This document shows positions 18,903 through 27,706 of a DNA stretch of 47,958 nucleotides, in pieces. Below the pieces are notes generated by a model. The model was not told where the DNA came from, did not search any database, and worked only from the letters and a program-made list of their open reading frames with translations. How positions within the stretch are numbered: position 1 is the first letter of the stretch; the number at the start of each line of letters is the position of its first letter. A program made the translations under genes and the position numbers. The DNA comes from a bacterium. GTDB lineage: Bacteria; Fidelibacterota; Marinisomatia; Marinisomatales; UBA1611. Location of the stretch: positions 1 through 47,958 of the forward strand of contig SGYO01000002.1 in assembly GCA_004321745.1 (NCBI GenBank). The letters are read 5' to 3'.

Positions 18903-19028
18903 TCATTTAATTAATGATATTTTTTTATGTGAGTAGCCTTCAATCCTAATTAGCCTAACAATATATTTCCCAGTACTGACATTCATTCCGTTAAAAACTC
19001 TTCTATTCCACTGCCAAATCATTTCAAC
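18903..19028 (-). pseudogene. Remnant of a T9SS-type C-terminal sorting domain
   Basis: Reading leftward from 19028, the minus strand encodes 41 residues ending in a stop at 18905-18903. They contain WQWNRRVFNGMNVSTGKYIV and finish KKISLIK. This is the end of a sorting domain, as in the GH18 protein (WTWNGNDDKG, PSGTYFISL, KKITLLK) and the FG-GAP protein (VSTGMYFYSL, KSMTLLK). A TAA stop sits immediately upstream in frame and no matching sequence precedes it. What remains is therefore the 3' tail of a lost or truncated surface-protein gene. A 39-residue ORF from an internal ATG (19022) is possible but would lack a signal peptide. Confidence 0.7.
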
Positions 19029-19095
19029 TTAAAGGGTTAAATTAAAAACATTACTAAAAATGACTTTTCTATTATAATCATAATTAATTTCAAAC

Positions 19096-19821
19096 ATGAA
19101 AAGTAAATTATATGAATACATGTATGATGAAAGTATTCCTTTTGTTTTCCTAGGGACAAGCCATGTTTTTTCAATCATATTATTCTTAGTCTTAGCATTA
19201 TCAATTCCATATCTGGCAAAAAAAAATCTTGATGAAAATCAACAGCTTTTATTAGGAAAAGTTATTGGTTTTATGGTGCTAATCGGGTATTTCAGCTGGG
19301 TAATTTTGGAAATGCTCGCAGGCTCGTTTAGTTTAAAACTACACCTCCCTTTCCATCTCTGCAGAACGGCCAACATTCTTATTTTTATTGTCTTATTCTT
19401 TAGAAGCTATATGGCTTACGAGATTGTATTTTTTTGGGGATTAACAGTTATACATGCTGTTATCACTCCTGATATTACTCAAGGATTTCCCCATTATCAT
19501 TTTATTCGCTACTGGCTAACCCACCAACTAATGATCATAGGAATAATATACGCTACATTTGTTTATGATATTAGGCCTCATAAAACAAGTATCTATAAAT
19601 CATTTGTAGCTCTTTTGCTCTTCTTCCTTATTACCATTCCAGTTAACCTACTCTTAAATGCAAATTATTTCTGGATATGCGGAAAACCTCCAGTTGGAAC
19701 CGTGCTTGATTATTTTGGACCATGGCCTTGGTATCTAGTTGTAGCTACATTATTAGCCTTGATTCATTTTTACTTTTTTTACTATTTAATAAATTTTATT
19801 TCTTCAAAAATATCTAAATGA
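19096..19821 (+). CDS. YwaF/TIGR02206-type integral membrane protein
   Basis: This 241-residue protein has about seven hydrophobic helices. It carries the family marks FHLCRTANILIF (about 94-105), WGLTVIHAVITPD, FPHYHFIRYWLTHQLMI and, near the end, a W-rich YFGPWPWYLVV. These identify the uncharacterised YwaF/TIGR02206 family. I recall that the family is related to eukaryotic TMEM164, in which a Cys and a His are needed for acyltransferase activity. The Cys in FHLC and the His residues in HYHFIRYWLTH could be the equivalents, but this link is inference. It begins a short operon with yjbQ and an OB-fold gene. Confidence 0.75.
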   Translation: MKSKLYEYMYDESIPFVFLGTSHVFSIILFLVLALSIPYLAKKNLDENQQLLLGKVIGFMVLIGYFSWVILEMLAGSFSLKLHLPFHLCRTANILIFIVLFFRSYMAYEIVFFWGLTVIHAVITPDITQGFPHYHFIRYWLTHQLMIIGIIYATFVYDIRPHKTSIYKSFVALLLFFLITIPVNLLLNANYFWICGKPPVGTVLDYFGPWPWYLVVATLLALIHFYFFYYLINFISSKISK

Positions 19822-19830
19822 GGTAACATA

Positions 19831-20250
19831 GTGAAATCGTATCATAAGGAGCTATGGCTCAACATTGAGAAAAGAATGGACTTTATCAATATTACGCCTG
19901 AAGTTGAACAAGCAGTAATTAAAAGCGGTATTAAGGAAGGTCTTTGCCTAGTAAATGCAATGCACATTACCGCATCAGTGTTTATTAATGATGACGAGCA
20001 AGGCTTACATAGAGATTATAAGCCATGGCTAGAGGAACTTGCACCTCATGAGCCTCTATCTCGCTATGATCATAATCTTACCGGAGAAGATAATGGAGAT
20101 GCTCATCATAAACGGCAAATAATGGGCCGGGAAGTTGTTGTTGCGATCACAAAAGGTAATCTTCATTTCGGCACCTGGGAGCAGATATTTTATGGAGAAT
20201 TTGATGGTATGAGAGATAAACGAGTTCTAGTGAAGATCATAGGTTCTTAA
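19831..20250 (+). CDS. YjbQ/UPF0047 family protein
   Basis: This 139-residue protein matches the small YjbQ (UPF0047) family over its full length. The conserved blocks are [33 protein letters not shown] cut short here to its His-rich core, [18 protein letters not shown] and the closing RVLVKIIG. Some members show thiamine-phosphate synthase activity in vitro; the true role is unsettled. The start is GTG with GAGGTAA upstream. The gene lies 9 nt after the YwaF-like gene and 6 nt before the OB-fold gene. Confidence 0.93.
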   Translation: MKSYHKELWLNIEKRMDFINITPEVEQAVIKSGIKEGLCLVNAMHITASVFINDDEQGLHRDYKPWLEELAPHEPLSRYDHNLTGEDNGDAHHKRQIMGREVVVAITKGNLHFGTWEQIFYGEFDGMRDKRVLVKIIGS

Positions 20251-20256
20251 CAAAAG

Positions 20257-20676
20257 ATGATTGATCAATATAAATATACTTGGAAAATGGTAAAGCCATT
20301 AATTCCTATAATTTTCTTAGCTATTTGGGTCGTTCTATTTGAAGATAAAATTTGGCCAGATTGGGAAAATGAGATACCAGTTAAAAACTTTGAAAGAGGC
20401 GAAGTCCAATGGGAATATGATATGAATTCAGAGCAAGCAAAAGAAAACTATCGTTTTGAATTCATTCAACTAACTGGTGTAGCTGATACTTCCAGATATG
20501 ATACATTGATTGTGGATAAAACTGTTTTTTGTAAAATGGAAAATCTGGAAAAGATTAATCTAAAAAACTTTTATGGAAAACAAATAAAGCTCAAAGGTCG
20601 TGTACTTGGCTATAATGCTTCATCTAAAAAACTTAGACTAGATAAGTGTTTCATTCTAAGCTCACCAGGAACTTGA
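20257..20676 (+). CDS. Membrane-anchored OB-fold (tRNA_anti-like) protein, copy A
   Basis: The 139-residue protein has one N-terminal membrane helix (about 14-29), then a domain resembling the tRNA_anti-like OB fold (PF12869 as I recall it). The pattern is a helix with AKENY, then LTGVADT, VFCKMENL, IKLKGRVLGY and a closing RLDKCFIL. It is homologous to the protein at 22476-22883, which has the same anchor plus OB layout. The function is unknown; the family name does not imply tRNA binding. Its 3' end overlaps the 3' end of the convergent DUF5777 gene by 15 nt. Confidence 0.65.
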   Translation: MIDQYKYTWKMVKPLIPIIFLAIWVVLFEDKIWPDWENEIPVKNFERGEVQWEYDMNSEQAKENYRFEFIQLTGVADTSRYDTLIVDKTVFCKMENLEKINLKNFYGKQIKLKGRVLGYNASSKKLRLDKCFILSSPGT

Positions 20677-21546
20677 ATCTTTGCCTTTTAAAGAGAAAGC
20701 TCTAGATATATTAAAACCTAAATATAATCTGCTAGTTGATATATCTCCATTAGCATTTTCAATGAATGTTAGCTCGTAGGGCCCTTGCGCGTTAGAGATC
20801 ATCACTTGAAAAACATGGCCTCCTGTTTCATAATCGAAACCAATAGCAAAACTATTTTTAAAATTTTCCTCTCTAGAACCAATTGGAACAAAATAATCCC
20901 CATTGATTGAAAATCTACTTGTGATCTTATACCTGCCTGCAAATCCCAAAGAAAATAATTGGTGCTTTTCACTTTCCCTAAAAACAAGATTCTTATGAAT
21001 GAAAGTTGGAAGTAACTCGAAAGAAAGGTTTCTGTTAAACTTTCGACCAATGATCAACTGGTTTATGTACAACAATCTGTTTGGAAAATTATCCTTTAGT
21101 GCTGGAGCCTCTTCTGATTTACGGCCAGTTTTTATTCCTAAATCGCTATAAAGTAAGACTGAGACCGGTATATTTCTCGCTCCTTTAGATTGCCTTAAAA
21201 GTTTTGTTTTAAGAAAAAAATCATATATCTTATCAAAACTACTTCTTCCTAATCCAAGGGCAAATACATCATTAAATCCATAACTAAAATCATACCTTAT
21301 GATAGCATAATCTGTACCAAAAAGATCATAAAACCCATTTTCAATTGAACCAAAACGATGTTGAATCATAAACTGTAAAACTTTCGGCTTTGGGATTTCT
21401 AGAGATTGTGCATTAGCTACTCGAGTGCCTTTGAAAGCGTACTCAACATACTCTACCTTTTCGGGTTCATCATTAATTAAGTCAAATAGGTCATCTTGCG
21501 CAAAGACAAATGAAAATAAAAATACTATTAGAAAATACATCATCAT
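20662..21546 (-). CDS. DUF5777-family beta-barrel protein
   Basis: The 294-residue protein has a signal peptide (MMMYFLIVFLFSFVFA, then QDD) and a body of alternating strands. It resembles the DUF5777 barrel family: LQFMIQHRFGSIENGFYDLFG, YDFSYGFNDVFALGLGRS and RRNIPVSVLLYSDLGIKTG-like segments. In Bacteroidetes this family usually stands next to YceI and a small cytochrome c, exactly as here. The start overlaps the YceI stop as ATGA. It probably sits in the outer membrane. No enzymatic motif is visible. Confidence 0.8.
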   Translation of the reverse strand: MMMYFLIVFLFSFVFAQDDLFDLINDEPEKVEYVEYAFKGTRVANAQSLEIPKPKVLQFMIQHRFGSIENGFYDLFGTDYAIIRYDFSYGFNDVFALGLGRSSFDKIYDFFLKTKLLRQSKGARNIPVSVLLYSDLGIKTGRKSEEAPALKDNFPNRLLYINQLIIGRKFNRNLSFELLPTFIHKNLVFRESEKHQLFSLGFAGRYKITSRFSINGDYFVPIGSREENFKNSFAIGFDYETGGHVFQVMISNAQGPYELTFIENANGDISTSRLYLGFNISRAFSLKGKDSSSW

Positions 21547-22094
21547 CTTGGATTTAATTGGACAGATACGTTCACATTAATTACCTCTGCAATGTTAGAC
21601 CTAACTACTTTAGGAACTTTAACATTATAATCAACCAATTCGACATTAAAGTTACTCTCGCCAATAATAGATTTTGAACTAAGCCATATTTTACCTGGCT
21701 CTTTAATTTTTTGCTTAATCCCATGAATAGTTAACTCTCCTTCAATAAACACTTCAGTAGGATTTTTGGATAATTGGATTGCATTCCAATCAAGAATTTT
21801 ACCTTTAAAAACGCTTTTTGGATAAATATCTGATTCAAGATAGCTTTCATTAAAATGCTCCTGCATTAATGCATTTTTAAAGGTGAATCCTTTTATAGGA
21901 AGTTGAAATGCAAATTCGCCAGTGCTCTTATCTAAAACGCAAGATACTTGTTTATTGATTGCTTTTATGTCTTCTAGTGGAGTTGAAGAAAAAAAGCTAA
22001 TTACCCCTTCACGAGTAATATACCTTTCTTTAGCAAAAGAAAAAGATAGTAAGGCAAACAAAAATATCAATATGTGTTTATGATTACTCATCAT
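21543..22094 (-). CDS. YceI family periplasmic protein
   Basis: This 183-residue protein has a signal peptide ending SFSFA-KE and then a lipocalin-like YceI domain. Marks include GVISFFSSTPLEDIKAINKQ near the N-terminus, PKSVFKGKI, and IEGELTIHGIKQKI with the usual LTIHG turn. YceI proteins bind isoprenoid lipids in the periplasm. I chose the ATG at 22094 because it overlaps the cytochrome gene's stop as ATGA, the coupling used throughout this operon. A TTG two codons earlier is less likely. It is the middle gene of cytochrome c-YceI-DUF5777. Confidence 0.92.
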   Translation of the reverse strand: MMSNHKHILIFLFALLSFSFAKERYITREGVISFFSSTPLEDIKAINKQVSCVLDKSTGEFAFQLPIKGFTFKNALMQEHFNESYLESDIYPKSVFKGKILDWNAIQLSKNPTEVFIEGELTIHGIKQKIKEPGKIWLSSKSIIGESNFNVELVDYNVKVPKVVRSNIAEVINVNVSVQLNPR

Positions 22095-22411
22095 TGACAA
22101 AATAACTCCGAAAAATTTTGAATAATATCTAATTCTTGTTGCGATAGTTTTGCAGAACCTTTTGGCATAAATCGTGGATTTGAAATATTAAGATTAATTC
22201 TTTCAATCGTTTTTCCCTCCATAATTGTTGCAACTGAACCTTCAAAACTGTTATACCCAGGGTGACAAACTACACAATTATTAACTAAAATTGGAGCAAC
22301 TGATTGTGTATAATAATTCTCTACTTCAATACAATCATAATTAAGATAACTAGACTCTATATTTTTTTGACAGCTACTTAGTACTAATAATAATAGAAAA
22401 AAAAGTTTCAT
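22091..22411 (-). CDS. Small cytochrome c-type lipoprotein
   Basis: This 106-residue protein has a signal and lipobox (LSSC, Cys14) and one haem c site, CVVCH (Cys46, Cys49, His50). Met82 in RFMPKG is a likely distal haem ligand. The layout resembles the minimal cytochromes with VAPIL-NNC-CH and MP-G motifs that precede YceI genes in Bacteroidetes. It would be tethered to a membrane and carry electrons in the periplasm. It is the first gene of the trio. The OB-fold gene at 22476 diverges from it, with 64 nt between the starts. Confidence 0.9.
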   Translation of the reverse strand: MKLFFLLLLVLSSCQKNIESSYLNYDCIEVENYYTQSVAPILVNNCVVCHPGYNSFEGSVATIMEGKTIERINLNISNPRFMPKGSAKLSQQELDIIQNFSELFCQ

Positions 22412-22475
22412 TTTTTATACATATTTATACTTAATTCTTTTAGAATATTCAATATGAATACTATAATTGTCAATA

Positions 22476-22883
22476 ATGTTCCAAGAAAATAAAATTCAAA
22501 TTATTAAAAAGTATTTACCACTAATTTTCATTGTGCTGCTGATTATAGTTTATGCTGTCTGGAACAAGCCCCACAAAAATTATTCAAATACTAAACCTAA
22601 CATTACTATTGATTCATCAAATTTTATTAATGAATTCAAAACCAATTCAACTTTAGCTACAGAAAAGTATCTTAATAAAATTATTTTAGTCAATGGAAAT
22701 GTAACAGATACATTGACCAAATCCGTTGTATTAAATAATGGAATAGTGTGCACCTTTGATTCATTATCTTTAAAAGCTCTTGGACTGATTCAAATAAATA
22801 ATGAGGTCTCCATAAAAGGCCGATTTGTAGGGTTTGACGACCTTTTTGAAGAGATAAGATTAGATCATTGTTTCATCATGTAA
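22476..22883 (+). CDS. Membrane-anchored OB-fold (tRNA_anti-like) protein, copy B
   Basis: The protein is about 135 residues with an N-terminal membrane helix (PLIFIVLLIIVYAVW), then a tRNA_anti-like OB domain: ATEKYLNKIILVNGNVTD, IVCTFDS, EVSIKGRFVGF, IRLDHCFIM. It is a paralog of the protein at 20257-20676, and the two flank the cytochrome-YceI-DUF5777 operon. The ATG at 22476 is chosen; a TTG three codons earlier is possible, and neither has a good ribosome-binding site. The 3' end overlaps the convergent dnaE2 gene by 8 nt. The function is unknown. Confidence 0.65.
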   Translation: MFQENKIQIIKKYLPLIFIVLLIIVYAVWNKPHKNYSNTKPNITIDSSNFINEFKTNSTLATEKYLNKIILVNGNVTDTLTKSVVLNNGIVCTFDSLSLKALGLIQINNEVSIKGRFVGFDDLFEEIRLDHCFIM

Positions 22884-25863
22884 AACTAATAGCTTTAGTT
22901 TTTTCTACCCACTCTCTTAAGCTAGCAATCTTATTAATATTAATGTTATATACACCAAAAGCTTGCTCTACTTTACCATGAATGATAAATAATGTTTCCC
23001 AATGTATGATATCACCAAATTCAGAAAACACCTTAGGAAATAAAATACATTCATATACATCTGTCTCATCTTCTAGTGTCAAAAACTGCATGGGCTCATT
23101 AGCACTTGTTTGTGTCTCTTTTCTAGTGATATACATACCTAAAAGATAAATGTGCTTCCCTAATTTATTTGGTATATCTCTTGCAAAAGAAATACGTTTA
23201 CTAACAATCGGGCGGTAAGGCTGTAGTGGATGAAGACTAATCGGATATCCAAAGGTTTCAACCTCTAAACGGTATATTTCAACGGTTGTGAGATCATTTT
23301 TAATCGGTCCAAAACGCAGTGGCTCATTGTCATTTTTATCATTAAGATAAAATTCAGCAACTATGTAAGCAATTTCCCTGTGACTTAGCCCACGACAAAT
23401 ATTTTTAAAACACTGTGCATTTGTCAACACCATTGCATCAGATAAGTCTAGCTTAACACGAAATAGAAAATCATCTAACGATTGAAATGGGCTAGACTTC
23501 CGCTCAGCTAAAATTGTTTTGATTGTATTTTTCTTCAATTTCTGAATACTCATAAATCCCATTCTAATTTGATTTTTTGTGCCAATCCATTCATGCTTAC
23601 TCTTGTTGATATCTGGTAGCTTTATCATTATACCGAATCGTTTTGCTTCACTCATGTAAGCATATGAAGAGTAATATCCTCCCTGATTTGATATTACTGA
23701 AGCGATAAATTCTGCTGTGAAATGACTTTTTAGGTAAGCACAAGTGAATGCAAGCATAGCATAAGAAGCAGAATGAGGCTTGCAAAAAGAAAAACCTTTA
23801 AAGGATGATATCATTTCCCAAGCCTGTTCAATGATATCATTACTATAGCCTCTTTTCATTGCCTTGATGAAAAACGTTTCTTTCCAATATTCTATTTTAA
23901 TTTTATCAGAATTTCGTGAAATCACTTTCCGCAATGTGTTTGCATCTAGATAGCCTAAACCGGTCATTATCATAACAACCATTGAAACTTGTTCTTCATA
24001 AACCATAATGCCATATGTCTCTTTCAGGCATTCTAGATCTTGATGGAGGATATCCCATTTATTACCATGTATACGTTCTAACATTACATTTATAAAACGA
24101 TTAGCTGCCGGACGAATTATAGACGAAAAAATAACAATATGCTCAAAATCCACGACTTTTGCCCTTGCCATCAGCTGTCTGACTGATGGACTTTCGATAT
24201 AAAAAACACCTATCGTTCTGCCTGCTTTCATCATACTTTTTGTCTTGATATCTTCAACAGGGTGTATTTTATGATAGTTAATATATGGATCATCATTTGT
24301 GATCGATTGAAGATTGATCTGTTTTATGGTGTCTCTTACGACAGCTAGACTTCGATTACCTAATAAGTCAATTTTAAGCAGTCCAGAATCTTCAACTTGA
24401 TCCTTCTCCCATTCTACTATTTGCACTCCTTTTGGAGCCTTTAGAACAGGAACATATTTGTATATTTCATCAGGTACAATCACAACACCTCCTGGATGTA
24501 CTGAAGAATGTCTAAATACGCCCAAAATATTCTCACTACTCTTCAATACATTTTGTAATCTTTCGTCAATATCGACCTCAGAGAACCTGCTATCTTTTTG
24601 AACTTGATCTTTTAAATTCCTGCTAAAAGTAAATGACCTCACACGCTTTGTGATGCTATTAATCTGTTCATTTGAGAACCCATGCACTTTGCTAACTTCC
24701 CGAATTGTTGAACGTGGTTTTAAAAATACTTGATTTGAAACCATTGCAGTACGGTGATTACCATATTTTTTAAAAACATAGTCAATTATATTATCACGCT
24801 CATCCCAAGGAAAATCTATATCAATATCAGGCATACACACTCTTTCAGGATGAATAAAACGATCAAATGATAGATTATATCTAATTGGATCAACCTGAGT
24901 AATAAAAAGACAATAACTAACCACAGATGCGGCAGCAGATCCTCTGCCAATTGTTGATTTAGTTTGAGAGACAATGTCTTTTACGATCAAAAAATATGGA
25001 GCAAAACCTTTCTGCATAATTAGGTTCAATTCATGTTCAATGCGAATACTTATCGCACTTGATATCTCTCCATACCGTATTGCAGCACCCTCGTAGGTGT
25101 ACTTGTTTAATTTTTTGTTCGCTTGAAACGTATCTTTCAATGATAACCCAGGGAAAATAGTATTAATAAATGCCCACTTATCTTTGCACCGTTTTGCTAG
25201 ATAGTGGCTATTATTAATCGCATCCAAGCTATTTGGAAACAGGTCTATCATATCAGATTCATTTCTAAACCAATGCTCCTCATTCTTGCACTCATCTATA
25301 GCCAAATCATCTAATGTGCTATTGAGATCAATTGCTCGAAGTGTTTTATGATATATGTGATCTAATCCATCCTTAAAATAGACATCTGCTGTCGCAATCA
25401 TTTCTAGTTTATATTTTTTTGATAATTTCCTTGCTGCAGACTCCTGCATTCCCGGACGCAATTCAACAAAAAGCCTGTCATTAGCGATAATGTCTTTTAA
25501 AGATTTGAGTGAAGATGATTTATGTGCAAGAACAAATAAGCCACTTGAATATTTTTTTAATATATCTCCAGCAGAACGATTTGGATCTGAATAACAATCA
25601 GTAATTAAGCGGCACATGTTCTCATAACCAATGTCATCTTCTACTAAAATCACAACCTCATCAACATTTGTTATAAGATTAACTCCCGCAATTGGCCTGA
25701 CGTTTTTTGACTGAGAAGTTTGAACAAAATTTATAAATCCTCTAACCGTGTTTACATCCGTCAATGCCACATGTTGCGACTCATTTAACGCAATTATCTC
25801 TTCGAGCCTGAGCGTACTCCTCATTTTTGAATAAATTGAATGAATATTTAAATGAGTAAACAT
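22876..25863 (-). CDS. dnaE2: Error-prone DNA polymerase III alpha subunit, DnaE2 type
   Basis: This 995-residue C-family polymerase has an N-terminal PHP-like domain (HLNIHSIYS), the palm motif GRGSAAASVVSYC (about 307-319) and PDIDIDF (Asp346, Asp348). The third catalytic aspartate is Asp499 in LKIDLLG. A helix-hairpin region and a C-terminal OB domain follow. At 995 residues it is shorter than replicative DnaE (about 1,160) and lacks the extended tail, which fits DnaE2. DnaE2 works with ImuB in SOS translesion synthesis. It is the last gene of lexA-imuB-dnaE2, 38 nt after imuB. Its catalytic site is intact, unlike ImuB's. Confidence 0.9.
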   Translation of the reverse strand: MFTHLNIHSIYSKMRSTLRLEEIIALNESQHVALTDVNTVRGFINFVQTSQSKNVRPIAGVNLITNVDEVVILVEDDIGYENMCRLITDCYSDPNRSAGDILKKYSSGLFVLAHKSSSLKSLKDIIANDRLFVELRPGMQESAARKLSKKYKLEMIATADVYFKDGLDHIYHKTLRAIDLNSTLDDLAIDECKNEEHWFRNESDMIDLFPNSLDAINNSHYLAKRCKDKWAFINTIFPGLSLKDTFQANKKLNKYTYEGAAIRYGEISSAISIRIEHELNLIMQKGFAPYFLIVKDIVSQTKSTIGRGSAAASVVSYCLFITQVDPIRYNLSFDRFIHPERVCMPDIDIDFPWDERDNIIDYVFKKYGNHRTAMVSNQVFLKPRSTIREVSKVHGFSNEQINSITKRVRSFTFSRNLKDQVQKDSRFSEVDIDERLQNVLKSSENILGVFRHSSVHPGGVVIVPDEIYKYVPVLKAPKGVQIVEWEKDQVEDSGLLKIDLLGNRSLAVVRDTIKQINLQSITNDDPYINYHKIHPVEDIKTKSMMKAGRTIGVFYIESPSVRQLMARAKVVDFEHIVIFSSIIRPAANRFINVMLERIHGNKWDILHQDLECLKETYGIMVYEEQVSMVVMIMTGLGYLDANTLRKVISRNSDKIKIEYWKETFFIKAMKRGYSNDIIEQAWEMISSFKGFSFCKPHSASYAMLAFTCAYLKSHFTAEFIASVISNQGGYYSSYAYMSEAKRFGIMIKLPDINKSKHEWIGTKNQIRMGFMSIQKLKKNTIKTILAERKSSPFQSLDDFLFRVKLDLSDAMVLTNAQCFKNICRGLSHREIAYIVAEFYLNDKNDNEPLRFGPIKNDLTTVEIYRLEVETFGYPISLHPLQPYRPIVSKRISFARDIPNKLGKHIYLLGMYITRKETQTSANEPMQFLTLEDETDVYECILFPKVFSEFGDIIHWETLFIIHGKVEQAFGVYNININKIASLREWVEKTKAISFT

Positions 25864-25901
25864 AATAATTAAACTATGAGAGCAATAATTTTAAGATCTA
25901 C

Positions 25902-27068
25902 TCAATGACCTAAAACATGTAAGACATTTGCTTTTTTAATAGAAGTAATACCGTACTTATGACGTATGACTTCTACAGCTCTTGATATTTCCATATCACG
26001 CGATTCAGGTATGTAAAATAAATTTCTTTGTTCAACATAAGGTCTTAATTGACTGACATCTAATAGAATACTTCGTATCGATATACGCCTCGTGTTTGCT
26101 TTAAGAAATAATTCTTTACATTTTTTACCAACAGATGCATCATCTGGATGATCTATTCCTCCAACTTTACTTGAGCTAAACCCATCCATATAGTGAATCT
26201 CTAGTCTAATATTTTTTGATACTTGACCACGCTCTCTTAAAATAAATGCTATTTTCTCAGACAAATCTTGAACCGCAGATAATAACATATCTTCACTATT
26301 AGTATTTTTTGGCAAAATTATTTGTTCTAATAGATGACCTTTTAAAATAGGTGGTTTTACTAATGAAGTATCTACTCCCACTGTTTCGTTTGCTAATTGA
26401 ATGGAATGTGTTCCAAAAAGAGTACGAAAATCGTCAGTGCACTTTGATAATGTCTGAAGTTGAGCTATTCTATCGATTAATAGAAAATAAAGTACTTTAC
26501 ATACTGGTTTTAGTCTAGCAGTTGGTAGAACCTTAAAACTCAAAGGAGCAAGAAAACGGCCTTCCATACCAGGAGTAACTTCGTGGATATTATCAGGAAT
26601 AACACTCGTTATAATTTTACTAATGAGTTTGTTAGCACCAATACCCATTATGGATATAAGGCTAATACGGCTTTCTACTTTTTTTAAAATAGACAATCCA
26701 ATGTCTTTTATATCTTTATTCAAAAAAGCCATCCCTTTCATATCCATATAAAAACCACTCATACCACTTGGTTCTATAACTGGCGAAAAGCTAGACAAGG
26801 TATCATAGGTATACTTATTTACTCGCTGATATAAAGGACGGTTATATGGCAAAAATTGAACTGCACTTTTTTTCTTTTTTGCTATGGAGACTTTCATCCC
26901 CTTATATAAACCTTCTTGCTCTGCTTCATGGGATAATGATATAATAGTGCCATTGCTATCTGAAGAAGAGATAATAGCAATTGCCCGGGTTTTTAGAGTC
27001 GGGTCAATTGCCCTTTCAGTTTGTAACTCTATGGAATCTAGATTTAAATAAAATACTTCAGGTAACAT
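25902..27068 (-). CDS. imuB: ImuB-like, catalytically inactive Y-family polymerase homolog
   Basis: The 388-residue protein aligns with Y-family polymerases, but the three metal-binding carboxylates are missing. The first Asp is Asn9 in YLNLDS, and the Asp-Glu pair (SIDEAYLD in active enzymes) is Ser104-Gly105 in GMSGFYMD. This is the hallmark of ImuB, which scaffolds DnaE2 onto the sliding clamp. A clamp-binding-like pentapeptide QRNLF lies at about 347-351, after the little-finger region, where ImuB carries its motif. The gene lies 12 nt after lexA and 38 nt before dnaE2. No ImuA is encoded nearby. The gene symbol is inferred from context and dead active site. Confidence 0.85.
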   Translation of the reverse strand: MLPEVFYLNLDSIELQTERAIDPTLKTRAIAIISSSDSNGTIISLSHEAEQEGLYKGMKVSIAKKKKSAVQFLPYNRPLYQRVNKYTYDTLSSFSPVIEPSGMSGFYMDMKGMAFLNKDIKDIGLSILKKVESRISLISIMGIGANKLISKIITSVIPDNIHEVTPGMEGRFLAPLSFKVLPTARLKPVCKVLYFLLIDRIAQLQTLSKCTDDFRTLFGTHSIQLANETVGVDTSLVKPPILKGHLLEQIILPKNTNSEDMLLSAVQDLSEKIAFILRERGQVSKNIRLEIHYMDGFSSSKVGGIDHPDDASVGKKCKELFLKANTRRISIRSILLDVSQLRPYVEQRNLFYIPESRDMEISRAVEVIRHKYGITSIKKANVLHVLGH

Positions 27069-27080
27069 TCACGGCGTATA

Positions 27081-27695
27081 CTAGCTAGGATATTCTCTGA
27101 AAGAATATAAAAGCACGCCATTTATGTGAAATTTATCAGTTTCTTTAATTGTAATAATTGGGAATTCAGGATTCCGAGGATGTAACTCAACATGATTTGA
27201 TCTAGGTACATAACATTTGAGAGTAGCTTCATCATTAATGATCGCGACTATAATCTGCCCTGATCTAGCAGATGCTGTCTTTTTTACTACAATATAATCC
27301 CCATCTTGAATGTGTTCGTCTATCATTGATTGACCTCGAACCTGTAAGACAAAATTATCAGGATGAACTAATGATGATGGTACTGTAATACTATTTGGTG
27401 TTTCTAATGCTTCGATAGGTTCACCTGCTGCAATGAGCCCTAATAACGGCAAACAAGCCTCGGGATGCGTGGCGTGCTCTTGAGTTAATGTTAGTGCTCG
27501 TTTGCCGTTAGATCCTTTCGTCCGATATAGGTGTCCTTGTTCCTCAAGAGTCTTAACATACCAATTCACCGTCCCTAAAGATTTAAAACCAAGCCCTATC
27601 ATTATCTCATCATATGTAGGTGCTTCATTTTGCATAAGGGTAAAATTATTTATGAAATCCAAGAATTTCTTTTGCTTTAGGGACAGTGATTTCAT
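27081..27695 (-). CDS. lexA: LexA SOS repressor
   Basis: This 204-residue repressor has an N-terminal winged helix (APTYDEIMIGLGFKSLGTV) and a C-terminal S24 self-cleaving domain. The cleavage site is Ala90-Gly91 in LIAAGEP, the nucleophile Ser123 in GQSMIDEHI and the base Lys160 in EATLKCY. RecA filaments trigger self-cleavage after DNA damage. It precedes imuB and dnaE2, so it very likely controls its own mutagenesis operon through the direct repeat upstream. No Shine-Dalgarno precedes the ATG. A 46-codon ORF ends 11 nt upstream and may provide coupling. Confidence 0.96.
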   Translation of the reverse strand: MKSLSLKQKKFLDFINNFTLMQNEAPTYDEIMIGLGFKSLGTVNWYVKTLEEQGHLYRTKGSNGKRALTLTQEHATHPEACLPLLGLIAAGEPIEALETPNSITVPSSLVHPDNFVLQVRGQSMIDEHIQDGDYIVVKKTASARSGQIIVAIINDEATLKCYVPRSNHVELHPRNPEFPIITIKETDKFHINGVLLYSFREYPS

Positions 27696-27706
27696 GACGT
27701 TAAATA

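Noticed and set aside
25902-27068. Active DNA polymerase IV (DinB)
   Set aside because: The catalytic Asp and the Asp-Glu pair are replaced by Asn, Ser and Gly, and the gene lies between lexA and dnaE2, as ImuB does.
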